Source: Marinobacter nauticus
GTDB taxonomy: Bacteria; Pseudomonadota; Gammaproteobacteria; Enterobacterales; Shewanellaceae
NCBI RefSeq assembly: GCF_019801015.1
Contig: NZ_JAHVJZ010000009.1
Coordinates: 1-64,000 of the forward strand
Direction of reading: 5' to 3'
Length of the DNA stretch: 64,000 nucleotides
Position numbers and translations under genes: made by a program. Shown one piece after another: positions 34,985 through 44,687 of this stretch; the stretch's first letter is position 1, and each line of letters starts with the position of its first letter. The notes under the pieces are model-generated. The model saw only the letters and a list, made by a program, of their open reading frames with translations. It had not been told where the DNA came from and ran no database searches.

Positions 34985-35928
34985 CTGGCCACCTCAAGGC
35001 GGTTGCGGCCATTCTGCTTGGCCAGGTAGAGGGCTTTATCCGCTGCCTCAAACCAGGTCTGAGAGGAGCTCAGCTCGTGGTGATAGGAGCAGAGCCCAAT
35101 ACTGACGGTGATGGACAGGGTCTGGGGCACTTTCAGTACCATCGCTTCGACGGCCTCGCGCAGGCGCTCAGCCAGCATTCTGCCCTGTTCGATGCGGGTT
35201 TCCGTCAGCAGAACCACGAACTCCTCACCGCCATAGCGGGCCACGATGTCGGTTTTGCGCAGCGAATGTGCAAGGAGGTTTCCCAGCTCGTTCAGTACCT
35301 GGTCGCCGGCGGCATGGCCATACTCGTCGTTAACCTTCTTAAAGTGGTCCACATCCACCACCAGCAGACAGCTGGGTGGCTGATAACGGCGGCAGCGCTG
35401 AAACTCCTGCTCCAGTGCTCTTTCCCACTGGCGCCGGTTGGCCAGGCCGGTCAGCGGGTCGATCTGGCTCAGTCGCTCCAGCTTTTCATTGGCGGACGCG
35501 AGCTGACGTCGATCGGCGGCCTGAACGCTGACGTCATACAGGATCAGCGCCGCGTGGCTGACCTCGCCACGCAGGTCCTGCAGCGGCTGTACCGTCATAT
35601 TCTGGCACATCTTCTGGTTACCCCCGGTGATGGGCCGGGAGTACGCAAAGGGGAACACAAAGGGGCGCTGTTCCCAGACGGTAAAAGAGCGACTGTTCAG
35701 CAGAAAGGCCGCCTCAAGCTTACTGATCAGCCAGGCCTTGGGAAGGTCGGGAAAAAGGTCAAACAGGGATTGGTCCCGAACCTGCTTGGCGCTCAGACCC
35801 GAGTGGTTTTCCATAAAACCGTTCCAGAGCTGCACGCGGTAATCCCGGTTGATCACCACCAGCCCCACTTCGATGCCCTGAAGCAGTTGGGTCAGACGGT
35901 GCAGGTGTTCAATCTCTTGCTCGTTCAC
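34981..35928 (-). CDS. PAS-GGDEF diguanylate cyclase
   Basis: A 315-residue cytoplasmic protein: N-terminal PAS-like sensor (residues ~12-135, VGLVVINRDYRVQLWNGFM), short coiled linker, then a GGDEF domain with SQIDPLTGLANRRQWE at ~155-169 and active site GGEEF at 233-237. The RKTD at 224-227 is placed five residues before GGEEF, so the inhibitory I-site is intact. It should make cyclic di-GMP with product inhibition. The start overlaps the stop of the upstream REC-CheC gene by 4 bases, implying coupled synthesis with that response regulator. Confidence 0.93.
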   Translation of the reverse strand: MNEQEIEHLHRLTQLLQGIEVGLVVINRDYRVQLWNGFMENHSGLSAKQVRDQSLFDLFPDLPKAWLISKLEAAFLLNSRSFTVWEQRPFVFPFAYSRPITGGNQKMCQNMTVQPLQDLRGEVSHAALILYDVSVQAADRRQLASANEKLERLSQIDPLTGLANRRQWERALEQEFQRCRRYQPPSCLLVVDVDHFKKVNDEYGHAAGDQVLNELGNLLAHSLRKTDIVARYGGEEFVVLLTETRIEQGRMLAERLREAVEAMVLKVPQTLSITVSIGLCSYHHELSSSQTWFEAADKALYLAKQNGRNRLEVAR

Positions 35929-36893
35929 GGCAACTCCAGCAGGTACTGCAGATTGTTTTCCAGGCGCGTGAGGCTGTTTTGCGGGAACAGCAGCAGCAGG
36001 TCACACAGGATTTGATGGTCTGTCAGGCGGTAGCTGATCTCTACCGCCAGCGTGTCGCCCCGGAGCTGGCAGGTGGGGACGGCGCTCAGCACCACCGGGT
36101 GGCTCTGACAAAAGGGGATATGGAGTTGCTCCGACAGGCCATTGAGGAAGGAGGCAAACAGCAGATTGGCGGTGTCCATCTGCACCTCAAGGCGGGCGGC
36201 ATCGGAGTCTACCTCCGCCATGCCCATCAACCGGCCCATGCTCTCATAGCAGCTCTGCTCAAACAGCAGCAGCGCTTCTCCGGCAATGCCGCTGCCGATA
36301 AAGCCCTGCGAGATCACCTTCAGGGTGTCGTCCTGGAACGACTCAGCCAGCAGCATCTCCATCTCGCTGGATTTGAGTCGGCGCAGCTTGGGCACGGGCA
36401 ACTCGATAAAGGCGCCCAACACCTTAGCCATATTGTCGGCAGCGCGCCCCATGGCGATGTTGCAGATTTCGCGCAGGGCATCGTCCATCGCCACGGCGGA
36501 GTGGCCATGCTTTTGCAGCGCACCACTGCGATAGAGGTCAAACTGGTGGAGTTGTTCGATCAGTGCGTCGGGGGCAATGGGCTTACGCAGAAAGTGGAGC
36601 GCGCCGAGATCCATCACCTTCTGGTAGGCCAGAGGCTGAATGTCGGCGGAGACCACCAGCACTCTGGGCGCGTCGGGACAGCCCTTGAGCTCGGCTAATA
36701 CGCCGTAACCGTCCAGGTTGGGCATATTGAGATCAAGAAACATAAGGTCAAAGCGACGCTTCTCCAGTTGAGCCAGAGCGTCGTGGCCGTCCACCGCAAA
36801 GTGGACTTCAGCGTCCCAGTCATCGGGGAGACTACGGGCCAACTGCTTGCGCGCCATGGCGGAATCGTCGCAGATCAACACCTGTACAGCCAA
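35925..36893 (-). CDS. Response regulator with CheC-like phosphatase domain
   Basis: A 322-residue two-domain protein. Residues 1-120 form a receiver with phospho-acceptor Asp54 (LMFLDLNMPN), acidic pair DD at 9-10 and the FLRKP lysine. The C-terminal part resembles the CheC/CheX/FliY family: REICNIAMGRAADNMAKVLG (~138-157) and LEVQMDTANLLFASFLNGLS (~240) are the two helical E/D-xx-N active regions. It may dephosphorylate a CheY-type protein under control of its own receiver. Overlaps the downstream cyclase gene (ATGA), suggesting they act together in taxis or surface behaviour. No histidine kinase is adjacent. Confidence 0.85.
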   Translation of the reverse strand: MAVQVLICDDSAMARKQLARSLPDDWDAEVHFAVDGHDALAQLEKRRFDLMFLDLNMPNLDGYGVLAELKGCPDAPRVLVVSADIQPLAYQKVMDLGALHFLRKPIAPDALIEQLHQFDLYRSGALQKHGHSAVAMDDALREICNIAMGRAADNMAKVLGAFIELPVPKLRRLKSSEMEMLLAESFQDDTLKVISQGFIGSGIAGEALLLFEQSCYESMGRLMGMAEVDSDAARLEVQMDTANLLFASFLNGLSEQLHIPFCQSHPVVLSAVPTCQLRGDTLAVEISYRLTDHQILCDLLLLFPQNSLTRLENNLQYLLELP

Positions 36894-37012
36894 CTGCCCA
36901 TCTCCTGCTGGATTACTCCTTCAAAACCGGGCCAGTGTATTGAAAAACCCAATAGTTGTCATGCTTTTAACAAAGCTGATACGTTACTGGTCGGATGTCA
37001 TGGAGACGTATT

Positions 37013-37810
37013 ATGGATGAGCGAATCGATTATCAACTGCGCAATGGCGTGGCCTATGTCCGGTTAAATCGACCGGACAAACGCAACGCACTGGACTGGG
37101 ACAGTTTCAAAGCCATTGTTTCCGCACAGAAAGCCATTGCTAAAGACCGGCGGGTCCGGGCGGTGGTCTTGTCCGGAGCCGGGGAGGATTTTTGTTCTGG
37201 CCTGGACGTGAAATCGGTGCTGGGCAAACCCCGTCAGGCGCTGGGGCTGCTGGCCAAATGGTGGCCGGGACGGGCCAATCTGGCGCAGCGGGTCAGCACC
37301 GGATGGCGGGACCTGCCGGTGCCGGTCATTGCGGTGTTGCACGGTCGCATCTGGGGCGGTGGGCTGCAAATTGCGCTGGGGGCGGATTTTCGCATCGTGT
37401 CTCCGGATGGCGACCTCTCCGTTATGGAGGGCAAATGGGGGCTGATCCCGGATATGGGCGGCAGTCTGGCCCTGCGTGAACTGATGGCCGCAGACCACGC
37501 GCTGTGGTTGGCCATGACCGCTGAGCGTATCGGTGCTGAGCGCGCCCTGGAGTTGGGGCTGGTGACGGAAGTGTGTGATGACCCGGAAGCCCGTGCCCGC
37601 GAGATGGTGGACACCCTCCTAGCTTGCTCCCCCGATGCGCTGGCCGCAGTGAAAGGCTTGTTCAGGGAGCATAATCTGCCGGGCCGGGGACGGCTGCTGG
37701 CAGCGGAAACCTGGCGTCAGTGCAAAGTACTGATGGGCCGAAATCAGCGTATCGCCACGGCACGCGCCCAGGGCAAAGAGCGGGAGTTTGCGCCAAGGCG
37801 CGGCTGGTAA
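37013..37810 (+). CDS. Crotonase/enoyl-CoA hydratase family protein
   Basis: A 265-residue crotonase-fold protein: VRLNRPDKRNALDWDSF, oxyanion segment DFCSGLDVKSVLG, second VLHGRIWGGGLQIALGADFRI, then MEGKWGLIPDMGGSLALREL. The catalytic Glu pair of true hydratases is replaced around the second site by a Pro-Asp-Met-Gly (IPDMGG), as in dienoyl-CoA isomerase/other crotonase subgroups, so reaction is uncertain. GGAGACG precedes the ATG. Confidence 0.85.
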   Translation: MDERIDYQLRNGVAYVRLNRPDKRNALDWDSFKAIVSAQKAIAKDRRVRAVVLSGAGEDFCSGLDVKSVLGKPRQALGLLAKWWPGRANLAQRVSTGWRDLPVPVIAVLHGRIWGGGLQIALGADFRIVSPDGDLSVMEGKWGLIPDMGGSLALRELMAADHALWLAMTAERIGAERALELGLVTEVCDDPEARAREMVDTLLACSPDALAAVKGLFREHNLPGRGRLLAAETWRQCKVLMGRNQRIATARAQGKEREFAPRRGW

Positions 37811-37813
37811 ACA

Positions 37814-37844
37814 TAAAAAAAGCCCCGCATGGCGGGGCTTTTTT
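37814..37844. terminator. Bidirectional terminator
   Basis: AAAAAAAGCCCCGC and GGCGGGGCTTTTTT around AT. Shared by the crotonase gene and the convergent rpoD. Confidence 0.92.
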
Positions 37845-37861
37845 GTGACTGCAAGCTTGGC

Positions 37862-39688
37862 TTACTCGTCCAGGAAGCTCTTCAGAATTTCAGAGCGGGA
37901 CGGGTGGCGCAGCTTACGCAGCGCTTTAGCTTCAATCTGACGAATACGCTCACGGGTTACGTCAAACTGCTTGCCCACCTCTTCCAGGGTGTGGTCGGTG
38001 TTCATTTCGATACCGAAACGCATCCGCAGAACCTTGGCTTCACGAGCGGTCAGGCCAGCCAGCACTTCGTTGGTGGCGGCTTTCAGGCTCTCAGCGGTGG
38101 CGGAATCCACCGGCTGAGCCAGGGTGGTGTCCTCGATAAAGTCACCCAGATGGGAATCTTCATCGTCACCGATCGGCGTTTCCATGGAGATCGGCTCTTT
38201 GGCGATCTTCAGCACCTTACGGATCTTGTCTTCCGGCATCATCATGCGCTCAGCCAGCTCTTCCGGAGTCGGCTCGCGGCCCATCTCCTGCAGCATCTGA
38301 CGGGAGATGCGGTTGAGCTTGTTGATGGTCTCGATCATGTGCACCGGAATACGGATGGTACGAGCCTGATCCGCGATGGAGCGGGTGATCGCCTGACGGA
38401 TCCACCAGGTGGCGTAGGTGGAGAACTTGTAACCACGACGGTACTCGAACTTGTCTACCGCCTTCATCAGACCGATGTTGCCTTCCTGGATCAGATCGAG
38501 GAACTGCAGACCACGGTTGGTGTACTTCTTGGCGATGGAGATCACCAGACGCAAGTTCGCTTCAACCATCTCTTTCTTGGCACGGCGAGCCTTGGCTTCA
38601 CCGATGGACATGCGACGGTTGATGTCTTTGATCTTGGCGATGGAGAGACCAGTCTCTTCCTGGATCTGAGCCAGCTTCTGCACGCAGCGCTGCAGCTCTT
38701 CCTGGTTGCTCTCCAGAGAAGCGCTGTAGGACTTGCCTGCGTCGATTTCACCCTGGATCCAGGTGAACTCGGACTCGTTACCGGCGAACAACTTCAGGAA
38801 GTTCTTCTTCGGCATCTTGGCCTGCTCAACGCACATCTTCATGATCAGACGTTCCTGAACACGCACGCGGTCCATCATGGAGCGCATGTTGTTCACCAGT
38901 ACGTCGAACTGCTTCGGTACCAGGCGGAATTCTTTGAACAGCTCAGACAGACGGGTGATCAGCATGGCGGCTTCGAGAGAGTCGCGGCCGTGCTCGGCAA
39001 ACGCTTTCTGAACCAGCTCGTAGTGCTCACGCAGAGAGCCAAACTTCTCTTTGGCCTGCTCCGGATCCGGACCGTTGGTGGTCTCTTCCTCTTCGTCGTC
39101 CTCTTCCTCTTCGTCATCCTCGTCGTCCAGCTCCTCTTTCGGCAGCTCGGAACCCACGTGGGTGGCGGTAGGGGCTTCTTCCTCTTCGGTCACGAAACCG
39201 GAGATGATTTCAGCCAGACGGATCTCTTCCGCTTCGTAACGGTCCCACTGATCCAGCAGGAAGCTGATCGCTTCCGGGTACTCGGCGATGGAGCACTGAA
39301 CCTGGTTGATACCGTCTTCGATGCGCTTGGCGATCAGGATCTCGCCTTCACGGGTCAGCAGCTCCACGGTGCCCATTTCACGCATGTACATGCGAACCGG
39401 GTCGGTGGTGCGGCCGAGCTCACCTTCAACGCTTGCCAGAGCCTGTGCAGCGGCTTCGGCAGCGTCTTCGTCGGTGGCGTCCTCAGACATCATGAGCTCA
39501 TCCTGGTCCGGAGCGGACTCAAAGACCTGGATGCCCATGTCGTTGATCATCTGGATAATATCTTCGATCTGGTCAGAGTCGACCATATCCGCCGGCAGGT
39601 GATCGTTCACCTCGGCGTACGTCAAATAGCCTTGCTCTTTGCCCTTGGCAACGAGGAGCTTAAGTTGCGACTGCGGAGTTTGATCCAT
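37862..39688 (-). CDS. rpoD: RNA polymerase sigma factor RpoD (sigma-70)
   Basis: A 608-residue primary sigma factor. Region 1.1 starts [22 protein letters not shown]-like, region 2.4 reads [20 protein letters not shown], region 3 [15 protein letters not shown] and region 4.2 the helix-turn-helix [21 protein letters not shown] long Asp/Glu tract ([17 protein letters not shown], residues ~187-203) lies in the non-conserved region. The ORF is open further upstream, but the ATG at 39688 gives the conserved MDQTPQSQ start. Last gene of the rpsU-yqeY-dnaG-rpoD unit. Confidence 0.98.
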   Translation of the reverse strand: MDQTPQSQLKLLVAKGKEQGYLTYAEVNDHLPADMVDSDQIEDIIQMINDMGIQVFESAPDQDELMMSEDATDEDAAEAAAQALASVEGELGRTTDPVRMYMREMGTVELLTREGEILIAKRIEDGINQVQCSIAEYPEAISFLLDQWDRYEAEEIRLAEIISGFVTEEEEAPTATHVGSELPKEELDDEDDEEEEDDEEEETTNGPDPEQAKEKFGSLREHYELVQKAFAEHGRDSLEAAMLITRLSELFKEFRLVPKQFDVLVNNMRSMMDRVRVQERLIMKMCVEQAKMPKKNFLKLFAGNESEFTWIQGEIDAGKSYSASLESNQEELQRCVQKLAQIQEETGLSIAKIKDINRRMSIGEAKARRAKKEMVEANLRLVISIAKKYTNRGLQFLDLIQEGNIGLMKAVDKFEYRRGYKFSTYATWWIRQAITRSIADQARTIRIPVHMIETINKLNRISRQMLQEMGREPTPEELAERMMMPEDKIRKVLKIAKEPISMETPIGDDEDSHLGDFIEDTTLAQPVDSATAESLKAATNEVLAGLTAREAKVLRMRFGIEMNTDHTLEEVGKQFDVTRERIRQIEAKALRKLRHPSRSEILKSFLDE

Positions 39689-39764
39689 TGATATCATCCA
39701 CTTAAGGTTAGAAACTTGGAATGGCAGTTGTTGATGCGCAAATAGCCTATTATAACGGCGTTGT

Positions 39765-41552
39765 CTAGTGGCCGCTAGCCTTGGGCGATCGCTTAAGGAT
39801 GGCCAGCACGTCGTACAACTTCCGCGTTTCCTCGACGGTAATCGAGCCGTCTCGGGCTTTCTGCTGCAGGGTTTCGGACAAGTGCTCAAGAAAGCGCTGG
39901 TTCAGCCACTGCAGGCAGTCAAAAAACTCTTTGTCGAGGTGTTCTTCCACCTCAATTTCCCAGCCCAGCAGCTTTCTCAGCGTGCTGTACTCTTCGCTGT
40001 CACGGTAGCGCTCAAGCATCTGCGCCGTGGTCAGCGGTGCCGGCCGGCACACTTCCAGCATCCCTTTCAGCAGGGCGATGCCGCCCAACGGCAGATGCTG
40101 AACCGCCACCTGGGGTTCCAGCTGATAACCCAATCTCGGGTTTTGCAGCAGCAGAGCGACGGCACGGCGAATCGGGGTGCCTCGGCCTTGTTGCGCTTTC
40201 TGCTGCGGCTTGGCCACCGATTTCGGCGCCTGAAAATGTTGCCGGGCTCCCCAGCCCAGGGTCTTTTCCAGACGCTGAATCAGCGTTTCCCGCAACACCT
40301 CATCGCCAATCTGTTCGATCAGCGGACGGATGCGGCTGATAAAGCTGGCCTTGCCTTCGGCGCTGCTCATGTCGGCGTCCTGACTCAGGTGACTGAACAG
40401 GTAATCGGACAGCGGCATCGCTTTGGCAATGCGCGCTTCAAACGCCTCTTTGCCCTCCTGACGCACCAGGGTATCCGGGTCTTCGCCATCGGGCAGGAAC
40501 ATAAATTTCAGCGCCTTACCGCTTTTCAGCATTGGCAGGGCGGTTTCCAGTGCCCGCCATGCCGCATCCCGGCCGGCGCGGTCACCGTCGTAACAGCACA
40601 CCACCTCTTTAGAAGCGGTACGCATCAGAACCTGAATGTGATCGGCAGTAGTAGACGTGCCCAATGACGCGACGGCATAGTCGATGCCGTGCTGGGCCAG
40701 TGCCACCACATCCATATAGCCTTCGACCACCAGAACCCGCTCCGGGTTTCGGCTGGCCTGACGTAAAGGGTAGAGGCCATACAGCTCTCGACCCTTGTGG
40801 AAAATCGGGGTTTCCGGCGAGTTCAGGTACTTTGGGGTGTCATCACCCAGCACCCGACCACCGAAGGCGATCACCCGGCCACGGCGGTCCTGAATCGGGA
40901 ACATCAGACGATCCCGGAACCGGTCGTAGCGTTTGCCGCCCTCTTTTTCGATCAACATGCCGCACTCGGCCAACAGCTTCTGAGCCTGGTTATTGCTCCG
41001 CTGTTGAGCCAGCAGGCTGTCCCATCCGGGAGGGGCAAAGCCAATGCCAAAACGTTGTACCGTCTCCCCATCGAGGCCACGTTGCTTCAGGTACTCAATC
41101 ACCCGCTCCCGTTCGGGATGCTGGCGCAACTGTTGCTGATAGTAACGGGCGGCCCAGTTCATCAGGGCGTAGTGGTCATCCAGCTTGGGGCCTTGTGCAG
41201 GCTTGCTGGTGCCGCCACTGCCACCGGTGCGGCCACCTCGGCCACCACTGGATTCGCGGGGAACCTCCAGACCCATCTGTCCCGCCAGTTCTTCAATGGC
41301 GTCGACAAACTCAAGGCGGTCATACTCCATCACAAAGTCGATGGCGTTGCCGTGGGCGCCGCAGCCAAAGCAATGGTAGAACTGCTTATCCTGACTGACG
41401 GTAAAGGAGGGGGTTTTCTCGTTATGGAAGGGGCAGCAGGCGTGGTAGTTCTTGCCCGCTTTTTTCAGTTTCACCCGGCCATCGATCAGCTCGACAATGT
41501 CGAGGCGTGAAAGCAGTTGATCGATAAAGTCTCTTGGAATTCGACCGGCCAC
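39765..41552 (-). CDS. dnaG: DNA primase
   Basis: A 595-residue primase that lays down RNA primers at the fork. The zinc ligands are Cys40, His43, Cys61 and Cys64 ([13 protein letters not shown] and [11 protein letters not shown]), exactly as in E. coli. The TOPRIM core has [17 protein letters not shown] and [17 protein letters not shown], and the C-terminal ~150 residues form the DnaB-binding domain. A Gly-Ser-rich linker ([17 protein letters not shown], ~residues 101-117) separates zinc and catalytic domains and is longer than usual. The gap to rpoD is 76 bp. Confidence 0.98.
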   Translation of the reverse strand: MAGRIPRDFIDQLLSRLDIVELIDGRVKLKKAGKNYHACCPFHNEKTPSFTVSQDKQFYHCFGCGAHGNAIDFVMEYDRLEFVDAIEELAGQMGLEVPRESSGGRGGRTGGSGGTSKPAQGPKLDDHYALMNWAARYYQQQLRQHPERERVIEYLKQRGLDGETVQRFGIGFAPPGWDSLLAQQRSNNQAQKLLAECGMLIEKEGGKRYDRFRDRLMFPIQDRRGRVIAFGGRVLGDDTPKYLNSPETPIFHKGRELYGLYPLRQASRNPERVLVVEGYMDVVALAQHGIDYAVASLGTSTTADHIQVLMRTASKEVVCCYDGDRAGRDAAWRALETALPMLKSGKALKFMFLPDGEDPDTLVRQEGKEAFEARIAKAMPLSDYLFSHLSQDADMSSAEGKASFISRIRPLIEQIGDEVLRETLIQRLEKTLGWGARQHFQAPKSVAKPQQKAQQGRGTPIRRAVALLLQNPRLGYQLEPQVAVQHLPLGGIALLKGMLEVCRPAPLTTAQMLERYRDSEEYSTLRKLLGWEIEVEEHLDKEFFDCLQWLNQRFLEHLSETLQQKARDGSITVEETRKLYDVLAILKRSPKASGH

Positions 41553-41589
41553 GTGTCGCTGTACCTCCAGGGGGAATGTCGCTGTTCTT

Positions 41590-41628
41590 TATCACAAAAC
41601 AAGCAAGCCGTGCAGTAGGCACGGCTTG
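41590..41628 (-). terminator. Internal attenuator/terminator between yqeY and dnaG
   Basis: A 10-bp stem CAAGCCGTGC / GCACGGCTTG (41604-41628), followed on the minus strand by TTGCTTGTTTTGTG. It is placed upstream of dnaG as in the E. coli operon, where a terminator partly stops transcription before dnaG to keep primase low. Function here is inferred from that parallel. Confidence 0.65.
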
Positions 41629-41651
41629 TTGCTGTGATCACGGGTAGGGGA

Positions 41652-42095
41652 TCAGCCCAGGCGAGCCTTAATTTTCTGACTCACCACGGCCATATCGGCC
41701 CGACCCTGAACCTGCGGTTTCAGCAGGCCCATCACTTTGCCCATATCCTGCATCGAGCTGGCGCCGGCGTCAGCCATGGCCTTCTCAACCAGGGTGTCCA
41801 GCTCAGCTTCAGTCAGCGGCTGGGGCAGAAACTCCTGCAGAACCACCACTTCGGCGGCTTCCACATCAGCCAGGTCCTGACGACCGGCGTCCTCGTATTG
41901 CTTAATGGAATCGCGACGCTGCTTAACCATTTTGGTCAGCACTGCCGTGATCTCATCATCGCCGAGGGTGGTTTGAGTGTCTACTTCCACCTGTTTGATG
42001 GCGGCCAGAGCCAGACGGATGGTACCCAGGCGTGCCTTTTCTTTGGCACGCATGGCCGCCTTCTGGGCGTCTTTAAGCTGCTCGATCAGAGACAT
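41652..42095 (-). CDS. yqeY: YqeY/GatB-domain protein
   Basis: A 147-residue YqeY-like protein: SLIEQLKDAQKAAMRAKEKA start, the MVKQRRDSIKQYEDAGRQDL segment and the DMGKVMGLLKPQVQGRADM motif shared with the GatB tail domain, which binds tRNA. Its function is uncertain, possibly tRNA-related amidotransferase activity. It lies 2 bp after rpsU, an arrangement typical of vibrios and shewanellae but absent from E. coli. Confidence 0.93.
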   Translation of the reverse strand: MSLIEQLKDAQKAAMRAKEKARLGTIRLALAAIKQVEVDTQTTLGDDEITAVLTKMVKQRRDSIKQYEDAGRQDLADVEAAEVVVLQEFLPQPLTEAELDTLVEKAMADAGASSMQDMGKVMGLLKPQVQGRADMAVVSQKIKARLG

Positions 42096-42097
42096 GA

Positions 42098-42373
<276 letters not shown>

Positions 42374-42431
42374 TCAAAATGGTGCGAAATTCTACTCTGA
42401 ACTTCGCCTCCTTGTAAAGCCTGTCACAGCA

Positions 42432-42522
42432 GTGACTCGCTTAAGGATGATAGCGGCACGAGGACTGTGCCACTTAGCGTGACTGGCTTAAGGGTGATAG
42501 CGGCGCTAGAATTGCGCCACTT
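42432..42522. repeat. Tandem pair of 44-bp units, each with a hairpin, between rpsU and tsaD
   Basis: Units at 42432-42475 and 42479-42522 share GTGACT-GCTTAAG-GTGATAGCGGC and end GCC-ACTT, 47 bases apart. Each has a short stem: GGCAC-GAGGACT-GTGCC in the first and GGCGC-TAGAATT-GCGCC in the second. The A:T to G:C exchange is compensated on both arms while the loops differ. Situated in the divergent promoter region; the second unit ends 24 bases before tsaD. Role unknown. Confidence 0.7.
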
Positions 42523-42545
42523 TGGCCAGAAGACGAGAGTTTAGC

Positions 42546-43577
42546 ATGCGGGTGTTGGGGATAGAAACCTCCTGTGATGAGACCGGTATTGCCATCTACG
42601 ACGATGAGCAGGGACTGATGTCTCACGCGCTGTACAGTCAGGTAAAACTGCACGCCGATTACGGCGGTGTGGTGCCTGAGCTCGCCTCCCGGGACCACGT
42701 TCGTAAACTGGTGCCGCTGGTGCGTGAGGCACTGGCTGAGGCCAATATTGATCCCTCCACGCTGGATGGCATTGCCTATACCGCCGGGCCGGGCCTGATT
42801 GGTGCGCTGCTGGTGGGAGCCTGTGCCGGCCGTTCGCTGGCGTACGCCTGGGGCATTCCGGCGGTGGCCGTACACCATATGGAAGGCCACCTGCTGGCGC
42901 CGATGCTGGAAGACACCCCGCCGGAGTTTCCCTTTGTGGCGCTGCTGGTCTCCGGTGGCCACACCATGCTGGTGCGGGTGGATGGCATCGGCCAGTACCA
43001 GGTGCTGGGTGAGTCCATTGATGATGCGGCCGGTGAAGCGTTTGATAAGACCGCCAAACTGATGGGGCTGGATTACCCCGGTGGCCCGCTGCTGGCGAAG
43101 CTGGCCGCACAGGGGCAGCCGGGTCGCTTTAAGTTCCCGCGGCCGATGTGTGACCGCCCGGGCCTGGAGTTCAGCTTCTCCGGCCTGAAAACCTTTGCCG
43201 CCAATACCATTGCGGCGGAAGGGGAAGCGGCGCTGCCGGACATCGCCCGAGCCTTTGAGGATGCGGTGGTGGACACCCTGGCGATTAAGTGTCGCCGGGC
43301 ACTGGAAGAAACCGGACTGAAGCGTCTGGTGGTGGCCGGTGGGGTCAGCGCCAACGTGCATCTGCGTGCACAATTGGCGGAACTGATGAAGAAGCAGGGT
43401 GGGGAAGTGTTCTATCCCCGCCCGGAGTTCTGCACCGACAATGGCGCAATGATCGCTTATGCCGGTCTGCAACGCCTTAAGGCGGGAGAAAGCCAGCCGC
43501 TGCTGGTGAAGGGCTATCCGCGCTGGCCGCTGGATACCCTGTCGGCACCCGGTCAGGCGTCGACGCCTGAAGCCTGA
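42546..43577 (+). CDS. tsaD: tRNA N6-threonylcarbamoyladenosine transferase TsaD
   Basis: A 343-residue subunit of the t6A37 synthase (TsaBDE partner). Start [20 protein letters not shown], metal-binding [10 protein letters not shown] with its His pair, ATP-binding [11 protein letters not shown], and C-terminal [14 protein letters not shown] with the third metal ligand. The TTG upstream (42522) is not needed; ATG 42546 gives the standard start. Divergent from rpsU as in E. coli. Confidence 0.97.
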   Translation: MRVLGIETSCDETGIAIYDDEQGLMSHALYSQVKLHADYGGVVPELASRDHVRKLVPLVREALAEANIDPSTLDGIAYTAGPGLIGALLVGACAGRSLAYAWGIPAVAVHHMEGHLLAPMLEDTPPEFPFVALLVSGGHTMLVRVDGIGQYQVLGESIDDAAGEAFDKTAKLMGLDYPGGPLLAKLAAQGQPGRFKFPRPMCDRPGLEFSFSGLKTFAANTIAAEGEAALPDIARAFEDAVVDTLAIKCRRALEETGLKRLVVAGGVSANVHLRAQLAELMKKQGGEVFYPRPEFCTDNGAMIAYAGLQRLKAGESQPLLVKGYPRWPLDTLSAPGQASTPEA

Positions 43578-43591
43578 GCCAGGCTGCCCTA

Positions 43592-43628
43592 AAACGCCAT
43601 GCGGTTTACTCCGCGTGGCGTTTTTTTT
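43592..43628 (+). terminator. tsaD terminator overlapping the end of plsY
   Basis: AACGCCATGCGG and CCGCGTGGCGTT flank TTTACT and are followed by TTTTTTTT. The plsY stop codon (minus strand) lies in the loop, so the terminator stem is also part of the last plsY codons. Confidence 0.85.
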
Positions 43629-44208
43629 CGCCCAGCTTCGGCTCGGTGCCCTGCCACAGCCGGATGATGTTGCCCCGGTGGCGCCAGAGGATCAGGGCGG
43701 CAACCACTGCCACCGACACGGTGTACTGCTCTTTAAAGAAGTAGGTGTACAGCGGTGCCAGCAGACAGGTCACGATGGCGCCGAGTGAGGAGTAGCGGGA
43801 CCGCAGGGCCACCACAAGCCAGGTGACGATCAGCGCTCCGGTCATGTCCCAGCCGATGGGGGCCATGGCACCGAACGCGGTGGCTACCCCTTTGCCACCC
43901 TTAAAGCCAAAGAACAGCGGGTAGATGTGGCCCATGCAGGCGGCGAAGCCAACCAGCGCCAGATCCAGGGGGTCCAGACCGAGGAAATAGCCGCCCCAGA
44001 CCGGGATGGTGCCTTTGAGAATATCGAACAGCAGCACCAGTACGGCGGGCAGTTTGCCACCCAGGCGCAGCACATTGGTGGCCCCCGGGTTGTGGGAACC
44101 GTGCTCACGGGGATCCGGCAAGCCCCATAAGCGGCACACCAGTACAGCGCTGGAAACCGATCCCAGCAAGTAAGCGAACAGGGCCAGGCCCGCGGTCAGC
44201 ATCCCCAT
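43606..44208 (-). CDS. plsY: Glycerol-3-phosphate acyltransferase PlsY
   Basis: A 200-residue five-helix membrane enzyme that transfers acyl from acyl-phosphate to glycerol-3-phosphate. Signature loops are [26 protein letters not shown] and the C-terminal [19 protein letters not shown]. Same position relative to tsaD, folB and uppP as in E. coli. Confidence 0.96.
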   Translation of the reverse strand: MGMLTAGLALFAYLLGSVSSAVLVCRLWGLPDPREHGSHNPGATNVLRLGGKLPAVLVLLFDILKGTIPVWGGYFLGLDPLDLALVGFAACMGHIYPLFFGFKGGKGVATAFGAMAPIGWDMTGALIVTWLVVALRSRYSSLGAIVTCLLAPLYTYFFKEQYTVSVAVVAALILWRHRGNIIRLWQGTEPKLGEKKRHAE

Positions 44209-44330
44209 CTCTGCGCTTTTTTCCCCCAGTCAGTTACGCTATCATCCGACGCCCAAAAGCGGGGCAAAATGCCGCCGCCCGTCCAGACGAACTAGGGTAT
44301 CTGACCCATCGCGGGAGCGCCAGTAACAAC

Positions 44331-44687
44331 ATGACCGACCAGGTATTTATCCAGGGGCTCGAATGTCAGGCCGTTATCGGCGTATTTGAGTGGGAAAAAC
44401 AGATCCGCCAGACCCTGGTGCTGGATCTTGAGATGGCCTGGGACAACCGCGAGGCGGCCGCAGGCGACGATTACAGCAAAGCCCTGTGCTACGACACCGT
44501 TTCCAAAGCGGTGACCGGGCTGGTGCAGGATCATCCCCACGAGCTGGTGGAAACCGTGGCTGAGAAAGTGGCGGCGCTGATCCTGACCGATTTTAAGGTG
44601 GCGGGCGTGCGGGTTCGGGTCAGTAAACCTGGAGCCGTTGCTAATGCCCGCACCGTGGGCGTTCAGATCCAGCGTGGGCATTTCTGA
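44331..44687 (+). CDS. folB: Dihydroneopterin aldolase
   Basis: A 118-residue folate-pathway aldolase. It has the family start QVFIQGLECQAVIGVFEWEK with the catalytic Glu of VFEWE, the KALCYDTVSKAVTGLV segment and LILTDFKVAGVRVRVSKPGA with the catalytic Lys. Its stop codon overlaps the folK start by one base. Confidence 0.95.
   Translation: MTDQVFIQGLECQAVIGVFEWEKQIRQTLVLDLEMAWDNREAAAGDDYSKALCYDTVSKAVTGLVQDHPHELVETVAEKVAALILTDFKVAGVRVRVSKPGAVANARTVGVQIQRGHF

Noticed and set aside
42432-42522. Possible mini CRISPR array
   Set aside because: Only two units, 3-base spacer, and stems inside the repeat vary; no cas genes.
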